DNA from: an uncultured Spirochaetaceae bacterium
GTDB lineage: Bacteria > Spirochaetota > Spirochaetia > Sphaerochaetales > Sphaerochaetaceae
NCBI GenBank assembly: GCA_944389145.1
Contig: CALXLH010000012.1
Location: 44,596 to 108,595, forward strand
DNA: 64,000 nt
Direction: 5' to 3'
Under the pieces are notes generated by a model, which saw nothing but the letters and a program-made list of their open reading frames with translations, did no database searches and was not told the DNA's origin. How positions within the stretch are numbered: position 1 is the first letter of the stretch; the number at the start of each line of letters is the position of its first letter. The position numbers and the translations under genes were made by a program. This document shows, in pieces, positions 16,672-24,967 of this stretch.

Positions 16672-16690
16672 GGCATCCTGCGATGCCATT
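16672..16690 (-). terminator. Terminator of the aconitase-like gene
   Basis: On the minus strand GGCAT-CGCAGG-ATGCC is followed by GTTTTC, a few nt after the stop codon. Confidence 0.6.
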
Positions 16691-16694
16691 TTCC

Positions 16695-18974
16695 TCACTT
16701 GTCCCTATGATAGTAATTGATCAGGCATCCATCAGCAAGGATTTCGCGCTCAGCCTCAGTCAGATGGCCGAGGGAGACGGGAAGAGCAGCAGCCCTGCCC
16801 TCATGCACGAGATAGGCCTCGGCTTCCTCTTTTCCATCAAGCAATACATTGCGTATCCCAGGAATGAACACCCAGTCATCCTTTGCCACCGAACCAGGAT
16901 CCTTCACCAGGAGCGGCAGCATGCCCCAGTTTATGCAGTTGGAACGATATCGCTTGGTCGCATACTCGATTGCGATATTCGCCCCTCCTCCCAGCACACG
17001 CTGGCAGCTTGCGGCCTGCTCTCGGGCAGAGCCATCGCCAGGCTTATTGGCATAGATAGCGCTCGCGATGACGGTATCTTCAGGATTTACAGCGATGCCG
17101 GCATCCTTCAGCGCCGCGTAGGCAGCGGAGGCTTCAAGAGATATACCCTTTCCCTCCTCGCGGTCACGTTCCATGGCAAGCACAGCCTTGGCTGCATGGA
17201 CATATCCAGGATCCTTTCGGGAAAGCGTGAATTCTGCCAGCCTGAGCGGATTCGACCGGTATGAAGAGGTCTCGCCCGAAGGAATAAGCTCATCCGTCGT
17301 CGTCACCGGATCCGATATATACGATACCACCCTGAGGAGTATATCATCGCTGAGGGAAGGCATCTGGGGCCAGTCCTTTATATTCGGTCCGAACTTCAAT
17401 TTCGCATCCCTTTCAGGCTTGCCCCAGCCGTCGTAGACGCGCTTCTGATAGATGCTGCCATCAAAATGATACTGAGGTATCTCATAATCAATATCCAGCT
17501 CGGTCGCAGCGGTAAGCCGTCCACCGTTCCGTGCAGTCGCGGCAATAGAGCGGGCATCCATAAGAGCCACTCCGGCCATCTGCCCTTCTCCAGGCTTCGA
17601 GCCTTCCCTGTTGGGGAAGTTCCTCGTCGTATGACGGATGGAGAACTCTCCATTGGCGGGCGTATCACCAGCACCGAAGCACGGGCCGCAGAAGCATTCA
17701 CGGAAGATGGCGCCAGACTCGATGATCTTCGCCACTGAACCATTGCGCACAAGCTCCAGGTATGTCGGCATGCTGCCAGGATAGACGCTCATGGTGAACG
17801 TACCATTGCCACAGCTCTGCCCATCGAGGATCGCAGCAACCGCCGCTATATTATCAAATGTACCGCCCGAGCATCCTGCCACGATTCCCTGATCCACATA
17901 TATGCAGCCATCGGAATGGAGCTTGCTCATAAGATCGAGGCGGGCAGTACTGGCTATCTGGCTATTGGCGCGCGTCTCGACCTCATGCAGGATATCCGCG
18001 GCATTCTCCTTCAGCTCCCTGATGGTATATGCATAGCTGGGATGCATCGGCATGGCGATCATCGGCTCTACTCTTGAAAGATCGACATAGACACATCCAT
18101 CGTAATAAGCGACAGGTTCAGGCGAGAGCGCCTTATAAGCCTCTGGACGGCCATGAAGCGAGAGGTAATCATGGACAGGCTCGTCAGTTGCCCAGATAGA
18201 TGACCAGCAGGTAGTCTCGGTGGTCATTACATCGATGCCGTTGCGGAACTCGACAGGAAGCGCCGCGATTCCTGGTCCCACGAACTCCATTACCTTGTTC
18301 TTCACATATCCGCTAGCATAGACGCTTGAGATGATGCTGAGCGCTACATCCTGCGGTCCAACGCCGTTCCCGGGCCTGCCCGTAAGATAAATGGCAACAA
18401 CCTCAGGATAGGCCATATCATATGTGCGTCCGACAAGCTGCTTCGCAAGCTCTCCTCCTCCCTCGCCGACCGCCATCGTTCCCAACGCGCCATAGCGGGT
18501 ATGGGAATCAGAGCCAAGGATCATCCTGCCACACCCCGCCATCATCTCCCTGTTGTAGCTATGGATGACTGCAAGATTCGTAGGAACGTATATGCCGCCA
18601 TACTTCCTCGCCGCGGAGAGGGCGAACATATGATCATCCTCATTGATCGTACCTCCGACCGCACAGAGCGAGTTATGGCAGTTCGTCAGCACATACGGCA
18701 GAGGGAACTCTGTCATGCCGGAAGCCCTGGCTGTCTGTATGATGCCGACATATGTTATGTCATGGCTGGTCATCGAATCGAACCTGATAGCCAGCTGATC
18801 CATACCATCTGCCGTATTATGGGCCTTTAGTATACCATAGGACATCGTTCCCTTTCGGGACGCTGATTTATCAGGGACAGATCCAAATACTGCCTTGAGC
18901 TGGGCGATGTCTTCTTCCTCGATTACCCTGTTGCCGTCTGCCAGATATACTCCATGACTCGAAAGCCTCAGCAT
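16695..18974 (-). CDS. Aconitase-superfamily hydratase (YbhJ-like)
   Basis: About 759 aa. The start at 18974 is 7 nt after GGAGGC; an ATG two codons upstream is too close. The three iron-sulfur cysteines are recognisable: one in a GCSGG segment and two in ECFCGPCFGAGD, followed by an arginine-rich substrate segment (FSIRHTTRNFPNREGS). The swivel domain with SCQRVLGGGANIAIEYATKRYRSN-like sequence lies near the C-terminus. Overall organisation resembles E. coli YbhJ and other aconitate hydratase-family proteins rather than canonical AcnA or AcnB. The substrate cannot be told from sequence, and no TCA-cycle genes are nearby. Confidence 0.8.
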   Translation of the reverse strand: MLRLSSHGVYLADGNRVIEEEDIAQLKAVFGSVPDKSASRKGTMSYGILKAHNTADGMDQLAIRFDSMTSHDITYVGIIQTARASGMTEFPLPYVLTNCHNSLCAVGGTINEDDHMFALSAARKYGGIYVPTNLAVIHSYNREMMAGCGRMILGSDSHTRYGALGTMAVGEGGGELAKQLVGRTYDMAYPEVVAIYLTGRPGNGVGPQDVALSIISSVYASGYVKNKVMEFVGPGIAALPVEFRNGIDVMTTETTCWSSIWATDEPVHDYLSLHGRPEAYKALSPEPVAYYDGCVYVDLSRVEPMIAMPMHPSYAYTIRELKENAADILHEVETRANSQIASTARLDLMSKLHSDGCIYVDQGIVAGCSGGTFDNIAAVAAILDGQSCGNGTFTMSVYPGSMPTYLELVRNGSVAKIIESGAIFRECFCGPCFGAGDTPANGEFSIRHTTRNFPNREGSKPGEGQMAGVALMDARSIAATARNGGRLTAATELDIDYEIPQYHFDGSIYQKRVYDGWGKPERDAKLKFGPNIKDWPQMPSLSDDILLRVVSYISDPVTTTDELIPSGETSSYRSNPLRLAEFTLSRKDPGYVHAAKAVLAMERDREEGKGISLEASAAYAALKDAGIAVNPEDTVIASAIYANKPGDGSAREQAASCQRVLGGGANIAIEYATKRYRSNCINWGMLPLLVKDPGSVAKDDWVFIPGIRNVLLDGKEEAEAYLVHEGRAAALPVSLGHLTEAEREILADGCLINYYHRDK

Positions 18975-19003
18975 GATCATGCCTCCTTAGCATCTCTTAC
19001 CGC

Positions 19004-19027
19004 ATGATAACCCAAAATAGGATTTTG
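19004..19027 (-). promoter_or_regulatory. -10 box and palindromic operator of the aconitase-like gene
   Basis: TATCAT (19009-19004, minus strand) lies just downstream of a 15-bp palindrome CAAAAT-AGG-ATTTTG (19013-19027) that would occupy the -10/-35 spacer. A bound repressor there would block RNA polymerase. Confidence 0.4.
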
Positions 19028-19047
19028 TTCTGCCTGAAAAGAAACAA

Positions 19048-19070
19048 GGGATCACCATAAAGGCAATCCC
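19048..19070 (-). terminator. Terminator of fusA
   Basis: Minus-strand hairpin GGGAT...ATCCC followed by TTGTTTCTTTTC, about 25 nt after the fusA stop. Confidence 0.6.
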
Positions 19071-19095
19071 CTGCATACTGCTTCATGAAGCGATA

Positions 19096-21210
19096 TTACT
19101 TACCGGCTTCCTTCTTCCTCTTCTCCTGATAGGCCTTCTTGAGCTCATCGGAGACAGACTGAGGAACACGGCCGTACTTGGCGACCTCCATCGTGAACTC
19201 TGCCTTGCCCTGGGTGAGCGAGCGGAGCACGGTTGAGTAGCCGAACATCTCTGAAAGCGGAACCTCCGCAATGACCTGGCACTGGTTGTTATCCTCGGTG
19301 GAGGAGATGATCATACCGCGCCTCTGGTTGATGGAGCCGAAGATGTTTCCCTGGAACTCAGACGGTCCCTCGACCTCAACCTTCATGATAGGCTCGAGGA
19401 TAACCGGCTTCGCCTTCTCGAAGGCTTCCCTGAACGCGCCGATGGCAGCGGTCTGGAACGCCATATCAGAGGAGTCGACAGGATGCCAGGCGCCATCGTT
19501 CACCACGACACGGACACCGATTACCGGGAATCCGACCTGGGTACCCTTCTTGAGAGCTGTCTGGAAGCCCTTGTCGCAGGATGGGATATACTCGGTAGGA
19601 ATAGCTCCGCCCTTTACCTCATCGACGAACTCATAGTCCTTGGCCGGCTCATCCGGATTGGTCTGCACGATCGGCTCGATATAACCGGCGACACGCGCAT
19701 ACTGGCCAGAACCACCGGTCTGCTTCTTGTGGGTATAGTTGAACTCCGCCTTCTGGCTGATGGCCTCCCTGTAGGCAACCTCAGGCTGTCCTACCTTGAC
19801 CTCTGCCTTGTACTCCCTCTTCATCCTCTCGATATAGACATCGAGGTGAAGCTCTCCCATTCCCTTGATGATCGTCTGGTTGGACTCAGGATCGACATAG
19901 GTCTGGAAGGTCGGATCCTCCTTCGTGAAGCGGTTGAGGGCCTTTGCCATGTTGTCAGCGGCCTTCTTATCCACAGGCTCGATAGCCAGCGAGATAACAG
20001 GGGTCGGTACGAACATGCTCGTCATGGAGTAGTTGAGTGATGGATCGCAGAAGGTATCGCCGGAAGCACAGTCGATTCCGAAGAGCGCAGCGATCTCACC
20101 GCATCCTGCCTCGGAGATATCCTCCATGGTTGATGCATGCATCTTTACAAGGCGTCCGACGTTGAACTTCTTCTTCGTCCTTGTATTGAGGAGAGTATCT
20201 CCCTTCTTGATCTTTCCCTGATAGATCCTGATGTATGTCAGCTGTCCGAACTGTCCATCCTCAAGCTTGAATGCGAGGATGACCGGCTTGGCATCCTCAT
20301 CGCTCTTAAGGACGATCTCCTTCTCGTTGTCATCGAGATCAAGAGCGATATTCTGAACCTCGGTCGGGTTCGGAAGATAGCTCACGACACCATCAAGAAG
20401 CGGCTGGATACCCTTGTTCTTGTAGGCAGATCCCATGAAGACCGGGCAAAGCTCAAGTCCGATAGTGCCCTTTCTGACAGCCGCCCTGATGAGATCAGGG
20501 GTGACTGCATCCTCGAGCATGGCCTCCATAAGCTCGTCGGAACACATGGAAACGGCATCGAGCATCTCCTCCCTCTTTGCCTGGGCCTCGGCGAGAAGTT
20601 CCTCAGGAATCTCCGCCTCCCTGACCTGGAGATGATCAGGTCCATCATCGAAATAAAGCGCCTTCATCTCAACGAGGTCAACGACACCTTCAAGCCTGTC
20701 CTCAAGCCCTATAGGAATCTGCATCAGCACTGCATTGAGGCCAAGCTTCTCGACGAGCTGGTCCTTCACCCTATACGGATTGGCACCGGTCCTATCGCAC
20801 TTATTGACGAATGCGATGCGAGGTACATGATATCTCTTCATCTGGCGATCGACGGTGATTGACTGGGACTGTACGCCGCCGACGGAACACAGCACGAGGA
20901 TAGCACCATCAAGGACGCGGAGCGAACGCTCTACCTCGATCGTGAAGTCAACGTGTCCCGGAGTATCGATGATGTTGATCTCATGGCCCTTCCACTCTAC
21001 GTTCGTGGCAGCAGAGGCAATCGTGATTCCCCTCTCCCTTTCGAGTTCCATCGAGTCCATCGTTGCACCGACGCCATCCTTTCCGCGGACTTCGTGAATA
21101 GCATGGATCTTGTTGCAGAAATAGAGAATGCGCTCAGAGAGCGTGGTCTTTCCTGAATCGATGTGGGCGCTGATACCGATGTTCCTCATGCCCAGTAAGT
21201 CGTGTGCCAT
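19096..21210 (-). CDS. fusA: Elongation factor G
   Basis: 704 aa, full length. G-domain motifs: AHIDSGKTT (G1, about 16-24), [12 protein letters not shown] (G2/switch I), [15 protein letters not shown] (G3) and NKCD (G4). Domain IV has the tip region of the usual translocase. EF-G drives tRNA-mRNA translocation with GTP hydrolysis. It is not in a str operon here (no rpsL, rpsG or tuf beside it), as is often seen for spirochaetal EF-G paralogues, so it may be one of two EF-G copies. It has its own promoter and an approximately 80-nt leader. Confidence 0.94.
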   Translation of the reverse strand: MAHDLLGMRNIGISAHIDSGKTTLSERILYFCNKIHAIHEVRGKDGVGATMDSMELERERGITIASAATNVEWKGHEINIIDTPGHVDFTIEVERSLRVLDGAILVLCSVGGVQSQSITVDRQMKRYHVPRIAFVNKCDRTGANPYRVKDQLVEKLGLNAVLMQIPIGLEDRLEGVVDLVEMKALYFDDGPDHLQVREAEIPEELLAEAQAKREEMLDAVSMCSDELMEAMLEDAVTPDLIRAAVRKGTIGLELCPVFMGSAYKNKGIQPLLDGVVSYLPNPTEVQNIALDLDDNEKEIVLKSDEDAKPVILAFKLEDGQFGQLTYIRIYQGKIKKGDTLLNTRTKKKFNVGRLVKMHASTMEDISEAGCGEIAALFGIDCASGDTFCDPSLNYSMTSMFVPTPVISLAIEPVDKKAADNMAKALNRFTKEDPTFQTYVDPESNQTIIKGMGELHLDVYIERMKREYKAEVKVGQPEVAYREAISQKAEFNYTHKKQTGGSGQYARVAGYIEPIVQTNPDEPAKDYEFVDEVKGGAIPTEYIPSCDKGFQTALKKGTQVGFPVIGVRVVVNDGAWHPVDSSDMAFQTAAIGAFREAFEKAKPVILEPIMKVEVEGPSEFQGNIFGSINQRRGMIISSTEDNNQCQVIAEVPLSEMFGYSTVLRSLTQGKAEFTMEVAKYGRVPQSVSDELKKAYQEKRKKEAGK

Positions 21211-21296
21211 AATCTATTAACCTCTTCAAAAAATATTCAAAGGATATCGCGGCGGAAGCAGCGTGGATCGAAACAGCCGCATGCCACCAAATCGGC

Positions 21297-21325
21297 ATGA
21301 TATTGATTTTCGTCTATTTGTGCAA
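21297..21325 (-). promoter_or_regulatory. Promoter of fusA
   Basis: Minus strand TTGCAC (21325-21320), a 17-nt spacer and TATCAT (21302-21297). The leader of about 80 nt contains a small hairpin (ATGCC-N8-GGCAT) and an AGAGG ribosome site. Confidence 0.7.
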
Positions 21326-21440
21326 GACGCTCCCTTCATTTTGCCTTTGAGCATTCCCTTCCATCACAAAGAATAGGCAACAAGGGCTTCACAGAGGCGT
21401 AATGGATGTCCCCGATGTGGCCTCCGATGGAAAAAGATGC

Positions 21441-21452
21441 TATCATCAAGCC
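21441..21452 (+). promoter_or_regulatory. -10 box adjacent to start codon (leaderless HIT gene)
   Basis: Extended -10 TGC-TATCAT (hexamer 21441-21446), then 6 nt, then ATG at 21453. No Shine-Dalgarno. Confidence 0.6.
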
Positions 21453-21854
21453 ATGGCTACTGTATTCGAGAAGATCATCGATGGGGAGATCCCATCAACA
21501 AGGCTATATGAGGACGATGAATGCGTCGTCATACTCGACATAAATCCCGTAAGGAAAGGCCATGCGCTCGTGATTTCGCGCAGATGCTATCCGACATTCA
21601 CAGATGTGCCTATGGAGACGCTTTCGCATATGATGGAGATCGCCCGCCGCATCGACCAGAAGCAGCGGCAGGCCCTTGGCGCTGAGGGAACGAACATAAT
21701 GATCAACAACTCGCCTGCATCTGGACAGGAGGTGCCTCATCTCCATATCCATGTGATACCGCGAACAGAAGGTGACGGAAGGACTCCCGTGATGCCCAAG
21801 GAGAAATACGAAGACGGTGAAGCCGCGAGATATGGAGAACTCCTCAGGATATGA
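21453..21854 (+). CDS. HIT-family nucleotide hydrolase/transferase
   Basis: 133 aa from the ATG at 21453; the frame opens 17 codons earlier but the homology (MATVFEKIIDGEIPSTRLYE) starts here. The histidine triad HLHIHVIP (H-x-H-x-H) is near residue 97-104, with the upstream NNSPASGQEVPHLH segment of the Hint branch. Such proteins hydrolyse AMP-lysine, AMP-NH2 or dinucleoside polyphosphates. The stop overlaps the following lipoprotein gene (ATGA). Leaderless transcription is predicted. Confidence 0.9.
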   Translation: MATVFEKIIDGEIPSTRLYEDDECVVILDINPVRKGHALVISRRCYPTFTDVPMETLSHMMEIARRIDQKQRQALGAEGTNIMINNSPASGQEVPHLHIHVIPRTEGDGRTPVMPKEKYEDGEAARYGELLRI

Positions 21855-23074
21855 GAAGGATACTGCTAGCGATCACCGCGCTGCTGATTCTTGCATCATG
21901 CGCGACATATACGGTAAAGGACGGCTATGATTCGATAGTCCTTCCCGATGAGTCCGGGACGAAGCTTGAGACGAGATACCGCCTGATCAGTACGGATTCC
22001 CCTGAGGAGATAGTGTTCTCGGAGCCAGAGCCGGCGACAGAGGAAGATGTCGGAAAGAGCATTCCGGAGGCAGGGATCGTCGAAGCTCCGGAGATTCCGG
22101 AAAGCACGGAGCCTGAAGCGGCAGAAGCAGAGGAAGCTGTCATGCCAGCTTCTGAGGAGGATAGCCTGGCTGAGGCTGAGGCTGAGCCCATGACAGAATC
22201 TGAAGCTGCTGAAGAGAAGGCCACGGAACCCTCTGGTGCCATGACGGAGCCGGTGCGCGATATCAATGAATACCCCGTCAATCTCAGGGATATCAAATAC
22301 CCGCACGTATACACCCCGGCCAATGCGAATAAGCTGAAGGAAGGCCAGATAGCCTCTGTCCGTGTCCTGATGCTTGATCTCGGGTACAGGGATCTGGAAG
22401 AAAAGAGCATCGATAGGATCATATCATCGGTGCAGGATACCGATCCGGATTTCATCATACTCACAGGTTCGCTTGCAAATCAGGTATATGGAGCAGAAGA
22501 AGCGGGACTTGATGCAGTGACGCTCAGAGGAGGCACGATACTATACTCATCACGCCTTGATAGGGTAAGCAACGGAGAGAGCGCGGTATTCACCGTCGCA
22601 GAGGGCAAGGATCTGGGAATCGCCCCTGTATCATTCAGGAGTACGCTGCCTTCTACCGCAGATGAGATCGACAGCTGGGTCAGCACGATAAGAGCAGGAG
22701 AAGAGGAGAGCGCCGCAGAGATCGTGGATATAGCGGAAGGCATCTCTGACACGGAGAAGCTTCTTGCGCTCTCCTCCCCATCACCCGCGACAGAGGACTG
22801 GACAGAGCTTACGCCATATAGCTACAGGAAGGCTGAGAGCTTCGCCATCTCCGACAGGCTTGAGGAAGAGGGATGGATGGATGCATATGCAGAGACGCAC
22901 TTCTCTCCAGAGACAGACAGCGGGATAACAAAGATCAGCGGCGATATATACGAACGGCTGGACTTTTTATACATTAAAGGTATGATGCCTGATTACGCTC
23001 TTACCTTCCCGGTAGCGGGACTGACAGACACGATAGGTAATCTGGGCCTCATAGCAGAATTCATAATCCCATAA
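21851..23074 (+). CDS. Glu/Ala-rich lipoprotein with an endonuclease/phosphatase-like C-terminal region
   Basis: 407 aa. A clear lipoprotein signal, MRRILLAITALLILASC, with Cys17 as the lipidated residue. Residues about 50-135 are a low-complexity acidic spacer rich in Glu, Ala, Pro and Ser, likely to extend the protein from the membrane. The rest has strands reminiscent of an endonuclease/exonuclease/phosphatase fold (VRVLMLDLGYRDLEEK, DPDFIILTGSLA, LDFLYIKGMMPDYALTFP), but the usual catalytic N-x-H and D-x-N-x-x motifs are not evident, so it may be a degenerate binding version. Function unknown. Translationally coupled to the HIT gene. Confidence 0.75.
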   Translation: MRRILLAITALLILASCATYTVKDGYDSIVLPDESGTKLETRYRLISTDSPEEIVFSEPEPATEEDVGKSIPEAGIVEAPEIPESTEPEAAEAEEAVMPASEEDSLAEAEAEPMTESEAAEEKATEPSGAMTEPVRDINEYPVNLRDIKYPHVYTPANANKLKEGQIASVRVLMLDLGYRDLEEKSIDRIISSVQDTDPDFIILTGSLANQVYGAEEAGLDAVTLRGGTILYSSRLDRVSNGESAVFTVAEGKDLGIAPVSFRSTLPSTADEIDSWVSTIRAGEEESAAEIVDIAEGISDTEKLLALSSPSPATEDWTELTPYSYRKAESFAISDRLEEEGWMDAYAETHFSPETDSGITKISGDIYERLDFLYIKGMMPDYALTFPVAGLTDTIGNLGLIAEFIIP

Positions 23075-23086
23075 GGAGGAAAGGCT

Positions 23087-23392
23087 ATGACAGCTATTAC
23101 TAAGGATAATTTCGAGAAAGAGGTATTAAAGGCGGAAGGTCCGGTGCTGCTTGATTTCTGGGCAGAATGGTGCGGCCCATGCAGGATACAGTCAAGGATA
23201 CTCGAGGAGTCAGCAGAGGCTCTTAAAGGCGCGAAGATCTGCAAGTGCAACGTCGATGAGAACGAGGATCTTGCAGGGCAGTTCGGCGTTCAGGCCATCC
23301 CTACCCTCATCGTGTTCCAGAACGGAGAGATCAAGGACAAGGCGACAGGAGTAAGGAAGGAAGCCGAGCTTAAGAGGATGCTTGGACTCTGA
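23087..23392 (+). CDS. trxA: Thioredoxin
   Basis: 101 aa. The active site is WAEWCGPCR (Cys-Gly-Pro-Cys at about 27-30), with Asp in LLDFWAEWC and the cis-proline loop QAIPTLIVFQNGE. It is a cytoplasmic general disulfide reductase with a normal, complete fold. Strong ribosome site AAGGAGG. It is 12 nt after the lipoprotein gene and is followed by a terminator, so it is the last gene of the HIT-lipoprotein-trx unit. Confidence 0.95.
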   Translation: MTAITKDNFEKEVLKAEGPVLLDFWAEWCGPCRIQSRILEESAEALKGAKICKCNVDENEDLAGQFGVQAIPTLIVFQNGEIKDKATGVRKEAELKRMLGL

Positions 23393-23411
23393 GATGAAAC
23401 ATAGCTCAGGA

Positions 23412-23433
23412 GGGCCGCTAGCTGCGGCCCTTT
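23412..23433 (+). terminator. Terminator after trxA
   Basis: GGGCCGC / GCGGCCC, 7-bp stem, 5-nt loop, followed by TTT. Confidence 0.8.
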
Positions 23434-23583
23434 CCTTATGCCCTGCCCTTTGAGAGTTTAATCAGAAGGCCTTGCCATGAGATTCCAGTCCTTCTGCTAA
23501 TCAAGGATGGCAGGACATCGGCTGTGGTGGATAAAGCTTGTAATATACAGCGAAAAAGAAGAGAATCTGCGAAAGGAGCAACG

Positions 23584-23967
23584 ATGAGTACTGTCATCAT
23601 AACGTTGGATGATAAGAATGGACGCACGCTATTCGGCAAGCGGCTCTCCAAGGACAGGCTTCTGATTCAGGATATGATCACATCATGCGGCTGCATCTGC
23701 GCTTCACCTTATACAGCAGCGCTGTTTACCGATAAGGACAAGATAATATCCCCTATTCCTGAGGATATCCCGGAGGATGCCGTCCTCTTCCTGGAGACAG
23801 AAGAGATACCATCTTCTGCAGATACCATGATCGCATACAGATGGAACCGCCACTATCCTAGCGATAGCAAATATGATCCGGAAGGAAATGGATGGAAGAT
23901 GGTGTCATCTTCCGAGTTTCCCGGCTATTCTCATGAAAAGATAACCAAGGAGGTATATAAGCGATGA
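23584..23967 (+). CDS. Hypothetical protein upstream of secreted nuclease
   Basis: 127 aa from the ATG at 23584, which follows AAAGGAG; the frame extends 20 codons upstream without support. No signal peptide. The sequence starts MSTVIITLDDKNGRTLF, with a Cys-Gly-Cys-x-Cys cluster (SCGCICAS) near residue 34, and ends in KEVYKR. The AGGAGG at the end of this gene is the ribosome site of the next one, whose ATG overlaps its stop, so the two are co-expressed. No family recognised; it could be a cytosolic partner or immunity protein of the nuclease, but nothing proves this. Confidence 0.65.
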   Translation: MSTVIITLDDKNGRTLFGKRLSKDRLLIQDMITSCGCICASPYTAALFTDKDKIISPIPEDIPEDAVLFLETEEIPSSADTMIAYRWNRHYPSDSKYDPEGNGWKMVSSSEFPGYSHEKITKEVYKR

Positions 23968-24902
23968 TCCGCAAGCTGCTGCTCATGCTATCCATCGTAC
24001 TCATGCTCTCTTCATGCGACATGCTGAGCAGCCTGTTCCCAGAAGAGGGAGGTACGGGCACTGAGACGATAGATCCGACTACGGGAAATGAGGCCTTCAC
24101 GCGTCATGATGCCGTGATATCCACCCCGCTTGACGATGATGTTGCCTTCATCAGATACAATGGAGGGAAGCCCTCGTTCTCTGAGGCAGACTGGAACGAT
24201 GGAGAATACTACATAGAGCTCAACGAGCTCGACCAGCTTGGCAGGGTACCGGCGGTACAAGGATTATTCGATCATGATCACTTCCCCGAAGGTAAAAGAG
24301 GAGACATAGACTCCGTGACGCCTACAGGCTGGGAGAATAACTCATATCCATCGATCTCGCTGAATTACATCTACAATCGCTGCCATATGCTAGGATGGCA
24401 GTTCTCAGGGCTCAATGACGATGAAAGAAACCTGATGACAGGAACCAGGTTCTTCAATATCGATGGAATGCTGACATATGAGAATCAGATCGCAGATCAT
24501 ATGAAGGAGGAGGATGGAACCAACGGAGAGATGCATCAGGTCCTCGTTCGCACCACTCCTGATTTCTCAGGTGATAACCTTCTGGCCCATGGAATCATCT
24601 ACGAAGCAGACTGCAGGCAGTGCGATGATATAGATTTCTGCGTCTATATCTATAACAAGCAGCCTGGCATCACGATCGATTACCGCACAGGGGAGAACTG
24701 GCTCAACAGCGATAATCCTCCTGAAGAGGACGTGACTCTTGAGGAAGCCACATACATCCTGAACACACGCTCCGATCTCTTCCACAGGCTTGATTGCAGC
24801 CAGGCACCGAAGCCAGATTCCCAGAACTATGAGCTTACGGATAAGACAAGGGAAGAGCTGATCGCTGATGGATACTCGGCTTGCGGCACATGTAATCCAT
24901 AA
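23964..24902 (+). CDS. Secreted DNA/RNA non-specific endonuclease lipoprotein with C-terminal Ada-like zinc motif
   Basis: 312 aa. Lipoprotein signal MIRKLLLMLSIVLMLSSC (lipid Cys18). The central domain matches the EndA-like Endonuclea_NS_2 family: YIYNRCHMLGWQFSG carries the catalytic His of the usual D/N-R-G-H motif, here with Cys in place of Gly, followed by NDDERNLMTGTRFFN with the metal-binding Asn. The C-terminal 45 residues contain FHRLDCSQA...AGY/DGYSACGTCNP, a Cys-x-x-Cys pattern like the Ada metal-binding domain often attached to such nucleases. Probably surface-exposed and used for nucleic-acid scavenging. Confidence 0.85.
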   Translation: MIRKLLLMLSIVLMLSSCDMLSSLFPEEGGTGTETIDPTTGNEAFTRHDAVISTPLDDDVAFIRYNGGKPSFSEADWNDGEYYIELNELDQLGRVPAVQGLFDHDHFPEGKRGDIDSVTPTGWENNSYPSISLNYIYNRCHMLGWQFSGLNDDERNLMTGTRFFNIDGMLTYENQIADHMKEEDGTNGEMHQVLVRTTPDFSGDNLLAHGIIYEADCRQCDDIDFCVYIYNKQPGITIDYRTGENWLNSDNPPEEDVTLEEATYILNTRSDLFHRLDCSQAPKPDSQNYELTDKTREELIADGYSACGTCNP

Positions 24903-24908
24903 TGAGAA

Positions 24909-24948
24909 AAGGGCTATTCCAAGGTCTTGCAGCCTTTGAATAGCCCTT
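24909..24948. terminator. Bidirectional terminator between nuclease and pheT
   Basis: An 11-bp perfect stem, AAGGGCTATTC / GAATAGCCCTT, between convergent genes with A-rich and T-rich flanks on both sides. Confidence 0.85.
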
Positions 24949-24967
24949 ATTTCGTGCCTGACGCCAG

